A stretch of 64,000 nt of DNA from Roseiarcus sp963783175 (GCA_963783175.1 CAWANG010000051.1:62001-126000); one strand, 5' to 3'; positions 28,531-38,616 are shown, counted from the stretch's first letter. Notes: generated by a model from the sequence alone, not told the origin. A program made the numbers and translations.

Positions 28531-31500
28531 CACATTGCCGGACGCCGTTCCGGAAGCGGAGCGGCGTCCGATTCTCCTCAGGGCCTACGCCGAGACGGAA
28601 CAGAAGGAACCATCGACCCGAGGCCCGATCACCCCGCAATTCGTTCTCGTCTTCGATACCGAGACGACGCCCGACGAAAGCCAGCGGCTTCGTTTTGGGA
28701 CTTACCAGCTCCTGCAAAAGGGCAAGCTGCGCGAGAAGGGACTGTTCTACGACAAGGTCACATCGGCCGAACTCGAGACGCTGAAGGCGGAAGCGCCAAA
28801 GCACGGTTGCGTCGAACCGTTCAGTCTTCACGATTTTGTCCACAAGCGATTTCTGCCGACCGCGTTCAAGGCTGGAGGCCTCGTCGTCGGCTTCAATCTG
28901 CCGTTTGATCTGTCGCGGCTCGCCATACGCCACGCGGCGGCGCGTGTCTCACGCTCTCCACGTACCCCTGAGGAAATTGAGGCCGGCGCGCCGCTGAAGG
29001 ATGCGGACCGCTCGATGGTCGGCGGGTTCACCTTCCAGCTCTCGCCGTTCGACGATCAACCATGGCTCCGGATCAAGCATCGCAATAGCCGCTCGGCGTT
29101 CTTCAAGTTCGCGAAGCCGGCGCAACAGGAGGCGGCGCGGAGCGAGCGCCGCAGGGGAGAGCGGGTTCAGTTCCAGCGCGGCAACTTTCTCGACGTCAAA
29201 ACGCTCGCGGCGGCGCTGACCAGCACCTCGCACAGCCTCAAAAGCCTGCGCGAATCATCTAGGCGTCAAGCACAAGGGCGACTTCACCGACTTTGGCCGG
29301 CCCATCGACCCCGAGTTCATCGACTACGCGGTCAACGACACCGAGACGACGCGCCAGTGCTACGAGGAGCTCGTGCGCCGGTACCGCCAACATCGTCTAC
29401 GCATGACGCCTCCGCAGGGCATTATTCCGAGGCCGAGTCTCGGCAAGGCGTATCTGAAGCAAATGGGCATTCGCCCATGGCGCGAGGTCCAGAAGGACTT
29501 CGACCCGAGCACGCTCGGCGCGATCATGAGCTCATATTTCGGCGGTCGCGCCGAGGTCCATATCCGCCGAACCATCGTTCCGGCGCTCTATTGCGACTTC
29601 GCCTCGATGTACCCGACGGTCTGCACGTTGATGGGCCTTTGGCGCTTCGTCATCGCGCAAGGCGTCGACGAGGAGGACGCGACAGCCGAGACGCAGGCCT
29701 TTCTCGACAGCGTTCAGCTCGCTGACCTTCAGGACGCGGCGACCTGGAAGACGACTGACGACGCTCGTCCAGGTCAAACCCGAGGCCGACATCTTTCCGG
29801 TCCGGGCCCGCTATGCGCCGCGGATCAAGGAAAAGACCAAGTCCGGCGACATGCCGACCATCGGCGTGAACTACCTGTCGGCAGACCGCCCGCTTTGGTT
29901 CACGCTCGCCGACTGCGTCGCCTCGAAGCTGCTTGACCGGCAAGGCCCCGAAGGTCGTGCGCGCAATTCGGTTCACGGCGAAGCCGCCCCAACCGAACCT
30001 AAGACCGATAGAGATCGCCGGCGAACCCGGAGTTCAGGGTCGATCCTTACAAGGACGACTTCTACAAGCGCGTGATCGAACTGCGCCGACGCGTCAAGGC
30101 TGATCTCAAGGAGGCGAGCGCCGCGATCCGGACAGCCAGGAAACCAAGAACCTGGACATGAACCAGCTGGCGCTGAAGATCCTCGCCAACGCCACCAGCT
30201 ACGGGATTTTCATCGAACTCAACGTCGAGGACGCCGAGGACGATGAGCCGCCGCTCGCGATCTTCACGTCGCAAGGGAAGCGGCATTGTCGAACCGTCAA
30301 AGCGCGAACTGCCTGGCCGCTACTATCATCCCTTGCTCGCAACGCTGATCACCGGCGCGGCGCGGCTCATGCTGGCGCTGACCGAGCGGCTTGCGTTCGA
30401 GCATGGTTTGAACTGGGCCTTCTGCGACACGGACAGCATGGCCTTCGCCAACACCGAGAAGCTGCCGTTCGACGAGTTCGTCGGTCGCGTCCAGAACATC
30501 TGCGATTGGTTCGTTCCGCTCAACCCTTACGAGGCCGACCCCAAGAAGGGCCCGGTTTCGATCCTCGAAATGGAGGACGAGAATTTTCGACCGAGAAGGG
30601 CAAGAGAGCGAGTTCGAACCGCTGTTCTGTTTCGCCATCTCCGCGAAGCGATACGCCCTCTTCAACCTGGACGCGCACGGCAAGACCGTCATCCGCAAGG
30701 CGTCGGCGCACGGCCTCGGGCATTACGTCTGCGCCTTACGGAGACGAGGAGGAAAACCGCGACGACGAGACAGCGGCGTCAGGCTTGGGAAGAGGACGTC
30801 TGGAAGCAGATCGTATCCGCGGCGCTCGGCGACAAGCCCCGCGAAGTCGATTATGCGTTCCGCCGCGAAATGATGAAGCCGGCGCACAGCCGGTACGGCG
30901 CGACGCGGCCCGCGGTGCTCAACTGGTTCAAGCGCTACAACGAAGGCCGCCCGTACGCCGAACAGGTGAAGCCGTTCAATTTCCTGCTGACCTTCTTCGC
31001 CCGCCGCCAGGAGGACATGGCGACCGAGGACCCGACGCACGAATGGGACCCAAAGCTTGAAGACTGCGGCCGGTAGCGCCCTACGAGAAGGACATCGACA
31101 AGGCCTTACGCCGCGTCTTCGACCGCAATTCGGATAGCCTGGACGCGTGCCAACGAAATGGCTTCGCACCGTCGCCGACGTGCTGCGGGACTACCATCGC
31201 CAGCCGGAATACAAGTTTCTCGGCGGCGGGTGGAACGAGGAAGGCGTCTTGCGACGCCGCCACGTCTTCGCCGACACCATCGAGGACATCGGCAAGGAGA
31301 CCGACGGGTGGGAAGAGGACGACGCGCGGACCGAGGACCAGGACACGGTCCTGATCTATCCGTCGTCGTCGTTTGATCGCGAGCGCATGATCGAGCTGAT
31401 CAAGTCGGTCGGAAAGCGCGAGCTGAAGCGGGAGGCGCGGATCGCGATGCGGACGATTGATGCGGCGTGGGCTGGTCAGGATGTCGCTGACGAGGACCTC

Positions 31501-31735
31501 AAGCGCATGGCGGAGGCGGCGGAGCGGATTGTCAGCAGCGACGAAGAAGCGCGAAGAGGAAGAGGCAGCGGCAGTCGCGTGGCTAAAGGCGAAGCGAGAC
31601 GAGATCGGGTTGGCGCGCTTGGCGAAGATGCTGGGGGTGGACGCGGCGAATTTGGGGAAGGTGATTGAGGGGAAGAGGAGGCCTTCCAGGGCTTTGTTGG
31701 CAAGGATCCTCGCGGTGCATTTGCAAACCATATGA
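28505..31735 (+). pseudogene. Family B DNA polymerase-like protein, many frameshifts
   Basis: Joined across frames, about 1050 residues. Exonuclease motifs: VFDTETTP (about 28655), VGFNLPFDLSRL (about 28890), DYAVNDTETT (about 29325). Polymerase motifs: A CDFASMYPTV (about 29592), B LKILANATSYGIF (about 30175) and C FCDTDSMAF (about 30422). A C-terminal domain with DYHRQPEYKFLGGGW and a small Xre-like end (LAKMLGVDAANLGKVI) follow. It is more like the protein-primed/mobile-element PolB group than chromosomal PolII, by its short motif spacing. At least six changes of frame make it non-functional as written. Confidence 0.7.
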
Positions 31736-31937
31736 TGGGCGTTGCGCGGAGGGATCGCAGGAGTAATGTGCGGGAATCTCGGCCCGCCGTCGAGGCACCA
31801 GCCGGTTTCAAGAGTAATATCTCAATTGTTTATATAGTGGCATGGATACGGGCTAGGACTCTCTCGTGGAATAGATACTTTTGAATTCAAGTTCACGACC
31901 GGTTCATCAGTATAGCCTAGTCGATGGAGGAAACGTT

Positions 31938-32321
31938 ATGGCAGACGACACCGAGAATGTCACGTTCACGGTTGCTCCGACGGAGTCAAGAGTTGGCTCG
32001 GCGGAGCTCGAGAAATTTGTGTTAGAGTTACAATCAGAATTCAATGCTGCGCCGGCGGCAGCATTTCAGATTAAAGAGACTCAAGGTAAAAATCCTGGAG
32101 CTTTGGGCCCTGAGTGGCTCCCAATTCTGACGGCTGTCGTTTCGTCTCAACTCGCGCTCGAAGTAACAAAGGGGTTGATTTCGACAGTCAGAGATTGGCT
32201 CAGTCACCGAAAACCGGTCGTGGTTACGATTAAGGGTCCGAAGGGGGAGTACACAATCACGGGCGAGTCGCTTACCTCTGCTGAGATAGAGAAGATTGCC
32301 GAAAGAGTAGTTCATAAGTGA
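31938..32321 (+). CDS. EACC1-like effector-associated small protein
   Basis: A 127-residue protein with a clear ribosome site (GGAGG at 31926-31930). The N-terminal part (FTVAPTESRVGSAELEKFVL) is followed by GALGPEWLPILTAVVSSQLA, a helix, and a two-strand end VVVTIKGPKGEYTITG. This layout resembles the effector-associated constant component (EACC1) proteins found beside caspase-like or other effectors in bacterial conflict systems. It lies 20 nt before the caspase-like gene. Assignment is by pattern, not by strong sequence identity. Noticeably AT-richer than the core. Confidence 0.5.
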   Translation: MADDTENVTFTVAPTESRVGSAELEKFVLELQSEFNAAPAAAFQIKETQGKNPGALGPEWLPILTAVVSSQLALEVTKGLISTVRDWLSHRKPVVVTIKGPKGEYTITGESLTSAEIEKIAERVVHK

Positions 32322-32341
32322 GCTGACTAAACAGCCGCGCC

Positions 32342-33865
32342 ATGCCAGCCTTCGACGAGAGCTCAAGCTTCGCGATCCTTTTTGGCGTCGCCAACTACAA
32401 TAATTCTCGCGCATATGAGTCGATGTCTTGGATTTAGAACAACCTGACCGAGCTTAGGGCAATCCTTATCGACAAAGATCTGGTTGGCTTCCGAGACGAC
32501 GACGATCATGTGCAAGTTAAGTTGAATCCAACCTATGGTCAGCTGGGTGACGACCTAGAGGAAATTCGAACGAAACATATAGGTATTGACACACTTCTAG
32601 TATATTATTGCGGCCACGGCGTTGTACAGGGAGGTAAGTATTATCTGACCGGTACCAATTCAAGCGATAGCGTAGCTGGCAAGCTATCGTTCGATACATT
32701 CGAGGATATTTTTCTAGCGATAAGGGCGAAGCGGAAGCTTCTTATACTCAATTCCTGCTTCAGCGGACGCGCGGTTCCGCACCTCAGCGACTCCACTTCG
32801 GTTTTGGAGGTCAACGTTGACCGATTGGCTGAAAAGGAAAGGAAGTCGTCCGAGATCGACAGCACTCGGAAGGGCACGTACGTTATAGCATCGGCGGATC
32901 GGGACAAGCCCTCTCCGTCATCTGACGGCACAGGCGAACTGACCGCGTTTACCTCGTTACTAGTGAATCGAGTTAGGCACGGCTTGGAGCGCCGAGAAGA
33001 TGACCGTCTCACCATTACCGATGTCGTCGAGGCTCTCAGGACGGAGGCTTCTCTAAAGGGTCTACCGGAGCCGGTTACATCCGACAAACTAGGCTTAGGT
33101 TCCTGGCGGCTGGTTGGTAATGCTTTTGTTGTAAAGAAAAAGAAATTTGAAGTAGAGCTTGAAGAGAAAATTGAACAGACGGTCAGCGCGGCCGTACATA
33201 CGCTAAGGGCTGAGTTGTCAAAGTTAGTGCTTAAAACTGCCGAGAATTCTGAAATTGAAGCTTTGAAGAACGATATTAGAATTCTAACTTCACAAATGGA
33301 CAAGCTAACAGGAGAAACAGCTGCGTCGGACCCTCGTGAGGCGTCTGGGACTATTTCCCGCGTCACTCCATTAACCTCGGTGTCAGTGTTAAGCAATATA
33401 GCCGTAAGACGACGGTCACCTTTCGTTCGCATATCGGAATTATTGGTGGAAACGTCGGAGCAGATTACTTACAACCTCCTTCAAACGCTGGTGTGGGTGA
33501 CTGTTGCTGTGGCTGGAGTGCTTCTGCTGTCGGTATGGCAGGTAACCGATCTGCTCCCATTTTCGGTGGCGAATTCGATTTTAACTGTCAAGGTATATAT
33601 ATCTTTAGTTTATTGTACATTGATGTTAGCGGTTGAATTAAAACATCAGAACATCAGCCTTGCAGGCAGTAGGTTGAGAACGCTTTTTGGGGCGAGCTTA
33701 CTGTTAGGATCAATAGGAAGTATCATGAATGCCCCCTTTAAGTTAATGGGCACGCAAAAGTTGTTTTGGGCTCTACTGACGGGAGTAACACTAACCTGGC
33801 TAGTTCCGCTTTTGGGCCCTCCAATTTTCTTTTGGTTGAGTCAATTTAGCGGATTGCCCAAGTGA
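32342..33865 (+). pseudogene. Caspase-like membrane effector with in-frame amber stop
   Basis: The frame from ATG 32342 (ESSSFAILFGVANYNN) is open to 33865 apart from one TAG at 32435-32437. It encodes a C14-type caspase domain with the His/Cys pair: His92 in YYCGHG and Cys139 in ILNSCFSG. Next come a coiled coil (EVELEEKIEQ, residues about 265-320) and several hydrophobic segments after about 375 (LVWVTVAVAGVLLL; LFGASLLLGSIGSIM). Protease-coiled coil-membrane proteins of this sort are cell-suicide effectors. A CAG to TAG change would explain the stop. Translation restarting at GTG 32510 would lose only the caspase N-terminus and keep His and Cys. Confidence 0.65.
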
Positions 33866-33881
33866 TCCGATTGAGGGCCAT

Positions 33882-33917
33882 TGGTCACGAACGTGCTCAA
33901 AATCCTCATTCCCTATA
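33882..33917 (-). repeat. Right terminal inverted repeat of the 17.9-kb segment
   Basis: Reverse complement begins TATAGGG and ends GTGACCA; it matches the left end at 16041-16076 in 27 of 36 positions. It starts 16 nt after the caspase gene stop, so the repeat again sits at the very edge of the gene block. Confidence 0.6.
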
Positions 33918-33921
33918 CCCC

Positions 33922-33944
33922 CTTCCGTGCCACCCGGGTTATAG
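33922..33944 (+). repeat. Right copy of the 23-bp direct repeat
   Basis: Identical to 16023-16045. Four C residues separate it from the inverted repeat on its left. To its right, 33940-33976 (TATAG, AATTT, TTCTGACCA) again resembles the terminal repeat, so this site looks like two element ends facing away from one short core. Confidence 0.75.
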
Positions 33945-33976
33945 CATCTTGCAATTTCCAGCAGCACTTCTGACCA

Positions 33977-34324
33977 AATTTAAACTAAGTATAACCGTCT
34001 ATCATTCGGGACCGACCCTTCTTTTTGTTTGGCTTTTTTCGGCCTCCCCTTAACGAGAGCAATGCCTTGTCGACACTCACTGCGATGTGTCGCCCGCGAA
34101 GGCGGTTCAGCATTCGCCCTTTCCGGTAAGGACCTTCGGGAGGTTAGCCGGATAGTACGCCAGCGACCTCGGCATCGCCGTAGGAGTCGAGTTAAGTCAC
34201 AATAAAAACGCGCAGAGAGTTGCTCTAAGTGCTATGGTGAAATTGCCGCGCGGAATACAATCAGATTTCATGACGCACGAACGAAGCGGGAGGTCGCGCA
34301 AAATTCCAACGGGCGAGGGCACTT
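33977..34324. other. Non-coding stretch before the second hsdR
   Basis: About 350 nt with no supported gene. It includes an AT-rich patch (34196-34210) that may hold the promoter of the following gene. No tRNA or clear repeat beyond the terminal-repeat-like piece on its left is seen. Confidence 0.4.
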
Positions 34325-34908
34325 GTGACTCAAGGGCTAAGCGAAGCCGACACTTGCCGCAAACTCGTAACGCCTAAGCTTGTTGCATCTGGCTGGGACA
34401 ACGATCCGCATTCGCTCGCGGAACAGCGCAGCATCACGAACGGGCGGATCATCCCTGTCGGCAAGGGCTTCATCAGAAAGCCGCCCAAGCGGGTTGACTA
34501 TTTGCTTCGTTATACCCGCGATTTTCCGTTGGCCGTTGTCGAGGCGAAGGCGGCGCATCTGAAGGCCGCGGACGGCGTGCAACAGGCCAAGCAATACGCC
34601 GAGATGCTCGGGTTGAAATTTGCATACGCGACGAATGGGCATTGAGATCATCGAATTCGATTACGCGACTGGTATTGAAAAGCAGGTCCCAAATTTTCCA
34701 ACGCCAGAAGAGCTTTGGGGACGATATCGAAGTGCGAACGGGCTGGAGGATCAAGGCACGGCCAATCGGTTGCTGATGGCTTTCAACCGCGAAGTTAGGC
34801 AAGGCGAGCGGTATTATCAGCAAATCGCGATCAACCGGAGCGTCGAGGCGATCCTCAAGGGGCAACGGCGCGTGCTCCTTTCAATGGCGACCGGCACTGG
34901 AAAGACGT
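34325..34908 (+). pseudogene. Second type I hsdR, 5' part, cut off by IS3
   Basis: Opens MTQGLSEADTCRKLVTPK, with nuclease core RVDYLLRYT then AVVEAKAAHL (Asp, Glu-x-Lys) typical of EcoEI-type HsdR N-termini. A frame change near 34640 leads to IEIIEFDYATG and, at the end, Walker A ATGTGKT. The IS3 left end follows at once, so about four fifths of the gene is missing. It is clearly different from the hsdR at 25 kb, which has another N-terminal domain. Confidence 0.75.
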
Positions 34909-36085
34909 TGACCTGCCACTGAGATTTTCCTCCACGGGGATTTAGAGTCCGGCCTTCTTGAAGGACGGACAGATGAAGCGAGCACGGTTCACGGAAGAAC
35001 AGATCATCGGGGTGCTGAAGGAGCACGAGGCCGGGGCGAAGGCGGCGGATCTGGCGCGCAAGCACGGCGTCTCGGAAGCGACGCTATACAACTGGAAGGG
35101 CAAGTACGGCGGCATGGATGTCCCCGAGGCCAAACGGCTGAAGCAGCTCGAGGACGAGAACGCCAAATTGAAGAAGCTTTTGGCCGAGCAGATGTTGGAT
35201 GCCGCCGCGCTTCGCGAGCTTCTGTCAAAAAAATGGTAGGGCCCGCCGTCAAGCGCGAAGGCGTCGCGCATCTTCGGGCCACGATGGGCCTGTCGGAACG
35301 GCGGGCCTGCTCGATCGTCAGCGCTGACCGCAAGATGGTCCGTTACCGCTCATGCCGGCCGCCAGACACGGAGCTTCGGACGCAATTGCGCGATCTCGCC
35401 AACGAGAGGAAGCGTTTCGGATATCGTCGGCTGTCCGTCCTGCTGCGGCAGGAGGGCGAGCCCTCGGGCATCAACCGCATCTACCGGCTTTATCGCGAAG
35501 AAGGCCTCACGGTGCGCAAGCGACGGGCTCGGAGGCGCGCCGTGGGGTCGCGGGCGCCGATCCTGATCGTATCCAAGCCGAACGCTCGCTGGTCGGTGGA
35601 TTTCGTCCATGACCAGCTTGCCTGCGGCCGGCGGCTCCGCATCCTGAACATCGTCGATGACGTGACGCGGGAGTGCCTGGCGGCGATCCCTGACACCTCG
35701 ATCTCAGGCCGGCGCGTGGCGCGGGAACTGACGGCGTTGATCAAACGGCGCGGCAAGCCCGGCATGACGTCTCGGACAATGGGACCGAGTTCACCTCGAA
35801 CGCGATGTTCGCCTGGGCGCAAGACAACAGGGTCGTCTGGCATTTCATTGCGCCAGGAAAGCCGATGCAGAATGGCTTCTGCGAGAGTTTCAACGGGCGC
35901 ATGCGCGACGAGCTTCTCAACGAGAGCCTGTTCCTCGGCCTCGATCATGCCCGGACCAAGATCAGGAACTGGGTCGACGATTACAACCAGCGACGGCCGC
36001 ACTCGGCGCTGGGCTATCTCACACCGGTGGCCTATGCCGCCAATCTCTCCGCAACACGCGATCGTCTGCGCAACCCCGACCATAT
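34909..36085 (+). mobile_element. IS3-family element, right end missing
   Basis: Starts TGACCTGCCACTGAG, like IS407-group ends, inside the hsdR Walker A coding region. It holds orfA and orfB. Homology of orfB stops at RDRLRNPD (about 36075) and no matching right terminal repeat is seen, so the right end was probably lost in a deletion that joined it to the segment before the oxidoreductase. Confidence 0.7.
34973..35239 (+). CDS. IS3-family OrfA
   Basis: An 88-residue DNA-binding half of the transposase: helix-turn-helix KAADLARKHGVSEATLYNWK, followed by a leucine-zipper stretch EAKRLKQLEDENAKLKKLL. Close to its end a run of seven A residues (TCAAAAAAATGG, near 35227) is a good slippery site for the -1 frameshift that makes the OrfAB fusion in IS3 elements. 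The start MKRARFTEEQ at 34973 is the usual one; an in-frame ATG at 34958 is less likely. Confidence 0.88.
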   Translation: MKRARFTEEQIIGVLKEHEAGAKAADLARKHGVSEATLYNWKGKYGGMDVPEAKRLKQLEDENAKLKKLLAEQMLDAAALRELLSKKW

Positions 36086-36224
36086 GTGGACGGCCCCTTG
36101 GCAAGCTCTTTCTTCGGCGACGTCTCTTTGGCGATTGCGGTCATATGTCCGGCCTGTCGATGCGAGGCCGAAGCCCGCTGGCCATGATGCTATCCGCTTC
36201 GTCCGGCTTCTCATCAGAAAATGA
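35233..36224 (+). pseudogene. IS3-family OrfB integrase, frameshifted and truncated
   Basis: The catalytic half of the transposase: HTH_21 region GYRRLSVLLRQEG, then the rve core beginning RWSVDFVHDQL (first Asp). One missing base near 35766 puts the second Asp (SDNGTEF) out of frame; translation continues in the next frame with GKPMQNGFCESFNGRMRDE (Glu) and DDYNQRRPHSALGYL. After RDRLRNPD the sequence changes to unrelated codons until 36224. The element is therefore dead on two counts. Confidence 0.8.
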
Positions 36225-37176
36225 AAGCGATTCGGGTTCATGAATTCGGCGGTCCTGAGGTCCTGAAGCTTGAGGAGGTAGGTATACCGAAACCTTCAGC
36301 CGGTGAGGTGCTGGTGCGCATTCATGCGGCGGGGGTCAATCCCTATGACACCTACATGCGCGCTGGTACGTATGCCTTGAAACCGCCGCTTCCATACACG
36401 CCGGGATCTGATGCCGCCGGCGTCGTTGAAGCAGTTGGCGACGGCGTCAAAAAGGTGAAGCGAGGCGACCGCGTGTACACCGCGAAGACCCTCACCGGTG
36501 CATATGCGGAATACGCACTCGCGCTCGAAGAGCAAGTACATCAGCTCCCCGCAAAAATTGATTTCGAGCAAGGCGCAGGAATTTGGGTACCCTACGGCAC
36601 GGCACCCTGTATCACTCGGCGAAAGCGCACGCTTCCGAGACCGCACTGGTACACGGCGCAAGTGGCGGTGTGGGGATCGCGGCGCTCCAAATCGCCCGCG
36701 CCATGGGTCTTGTGGTTCTTGGTACTGCAGGGACTCTGAAAGGCCTCGAAGTGGCCAAGCGAGAGGGGGCGCATCAAGTTTTCGATCACCGCAAAGCCGG
36801 ATATCAGGAAGAAATTCTGCAAGCGACAGACAACCGCGGCGTGGATATCATTTTGGAAATGCTCGCTAACGTGAACCTTTCCAATGACACGAAGCTTTTG
36901 GCCAACAATGGCCGTGTCATCGTGATCGGCAGTCGTGGCGAGGTCACCATCAATCCCCGTGAGCTGATGGGGCGCCGCGCTTCGATTCGCGCGTTCACGC
37001 TCTGGGCCATTACAGCGGCCGAAGAGGCGGACATCCACGCCGGGCTGTTTGCGGGCCTCGAAAACGGTACCTTGTGGCCTATTGTTGGCAAGAAATTGCT
37101 GCTCGCCGATGCGGTGCGCGCGCACAAGGAGATTCTTGAGCCAGGAGCGGCCGGCAAGATCGTGCTCACCTGCTGA
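36221..37176 (+). pseudogene. NADPH:quinone oxidoreductase, one frameshift
   Basis: A zinc-independent MDR protein of about 318 residues: KAIRVHEFGGPEVLKLEEV start, GVNPYDTYMRAGTY, then a shift near 36595 and the NADPH site VHGASGGVGIAALQIA followed by DHRKAGYQEEIL and the C-terminus AGKIVLTC. One missing base in the CACGGCACCC stretch separates the halves. Quinone or enone reduction by the zeta-crystallin type enzyme is the expected reaction. It has no operon neighbours and begins four bases before the end of the IS3 remnant frame. Confidence 0.75.
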
Positions 37177-37533
37177 TCGGTGAGCGTCGTAGCTCTGATG
37201 AGGTCATGCCCGGGGACGTGTTACATTCGCCGCTGCAGGCGCGCTATCCCGAACTATCCCTGCGCTTCGACGTCGATAGGGAGGCGTCCACGAAGACGCG
37301 TCGCAGCTTTCTTGATCGATATTGCGACACGCCGACCTTATGCTGCACGGCTCACTTCCCATCGCCGTCATACGACGCGTCACGCGTTGGGACAATGGGT
37401 TTCGCTGCGATTTCGTCGAAGCCTGATCGAGCAGCTGTTGGACTGGAGTGGACGTCTCGCCCGGCCCTGCCGTTAATTCTTTTCCCTGCCACGGCGCATA
37501 GATGAGATCGGTGCACCCGCAGGGGATGAGAAA
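37177..37533. other. Stretch without a supported gene
   Basis: Short frames on both strands show no domain I recognise. One plus-strand piece around 37330-37420 (LMLHGSLPIAVIRRVTRW, then GFRCDFVEA) has a coding look, and may be the end of a lost gene, but has no start. Confidence 0.35.
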
Positions 37534-38511
37534 TCAGCGCACTGCACGGTTCGAACGTGACCAGCAAAGAGTCCTCTTACCGTTTCCTTCCGCTCCGTAA
37601 ACGGTCACTATTCGCCAATGCTTTTGTCGAGCCCGCACGTGGCGGTCAGGGGTGACCTCCCTCGATGTGTGCGAACTTACGCCGACAACCCCCTGCGGCC
37701 CTGATCTTCCCGGAGGATATGGCAAGTTCCCGATGTTGGGCTCGCTGGGCGGGAAGGTGGTGGAGGTGACGGGCTCAATACAGTGGACCTGCCGAAGAAA
37801 TGTTTGAGGCCGTGAACGCAGGATGGATGGACCTCGGCGTCGAGGGTACGGAGCACGTAGCGGGTACGACGTCCGCACGCGACGTCTCCGCGGCGGCCCA
37901 GAAGGCCGTGACGGCGTGAACTTCCGGTTCGCCCAACCGGCCGGGAGAGATCGCTCCTTGCCCAACACTGGTAGGGCCGCAACAAAGGCTTCCGCTTGGT
38001 CGGGCATGATCGCGAACTGGCCGTTTGGTTTGCGATAGTCCGACGCGAGCTTGGCGAGGAACTTGCTGCAGGAAATTCCAGCCGAGGCTGTGAGCTTCGT
38101 TTCATCGTAGATACGCGCCCTGATTTCCTTGGCGGTCTCCCACGCGGTCGGGATGCCTTTGAGATTGTCGGTTACGTCTAGATAGGCTTCATCGAGGGAG
38201 AGCGGTTCAACCAACGGAGTGTAGTTCTTGAGGATTGCATGAATCTGTTTGGAGACTTCGCGGTACACGTCGAACCTTGGCGGGACAAACACGAGTTCGG
38301 CGCACTTCCGAATCGCGACGGTTGACGGCATCGCCGAGCGAACTCCGAAACTTCGCGCCTCGTAGCTCGCCGCCGCAACGACGCCGCGTTTTGCCGGATA
38401 GCCAACCGCCACCGGCTTGCCCCTGAGAGCCGGTTCGTCGCGCTGTTCAACGGACGCATAAAACGCGTCCATGTCGATATGGATGATCTTGCGAATCCGC
38501 CCTTCGTCCAT
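37534..38511 (-). pseudogene. dinB: DNA polymerase IV, 3' part replaced
   Basis: A Y-family translesion polymerase: IDMDAFYASVEQ (residues 12-23), the steric-gate region and SLDEAYLDV (105-113) with KFLAKLASDYRKPNGQF are all normal. Homology ends at EAFVAALPV (residue 182, about 37966), just before the DNA-binding thumb. The remaining 143 residues of the frame are Arg/Pro-rich and unlike any polymerase, so the thumb and little finger domains have been lost by deletion or rearrangement. The catalytic residues alone would not support activity. Divergent from the small gene at 38617. Confidence 0.75.
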
Positions 38512-38616
38512 CGGAAGATGTGGTACCTGACTACGAAGTCGACAACCTCAATCGAATCGGCTTAACGCGAGTTGCGACGATACTGGATCGATCCGTCAGG
38601 GGGAGGAGTGGAAGAC

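Noticed and set aside
28505..31735. Several separate genes in place of one PolB
   Set aside because: The pieces follow the motif order of a single polymerase (exonuclease I-III, then A, B, C), so frameshifts within one gene explain them better.
16023..33944. Calling the segment a proven casposon
   Set aside because: The Cas1 clade cannot be determined by eye, Cas1 and PolB are on opposite strands, and repeat-flanked segments have other origins, so it is kept as a hypothesis.
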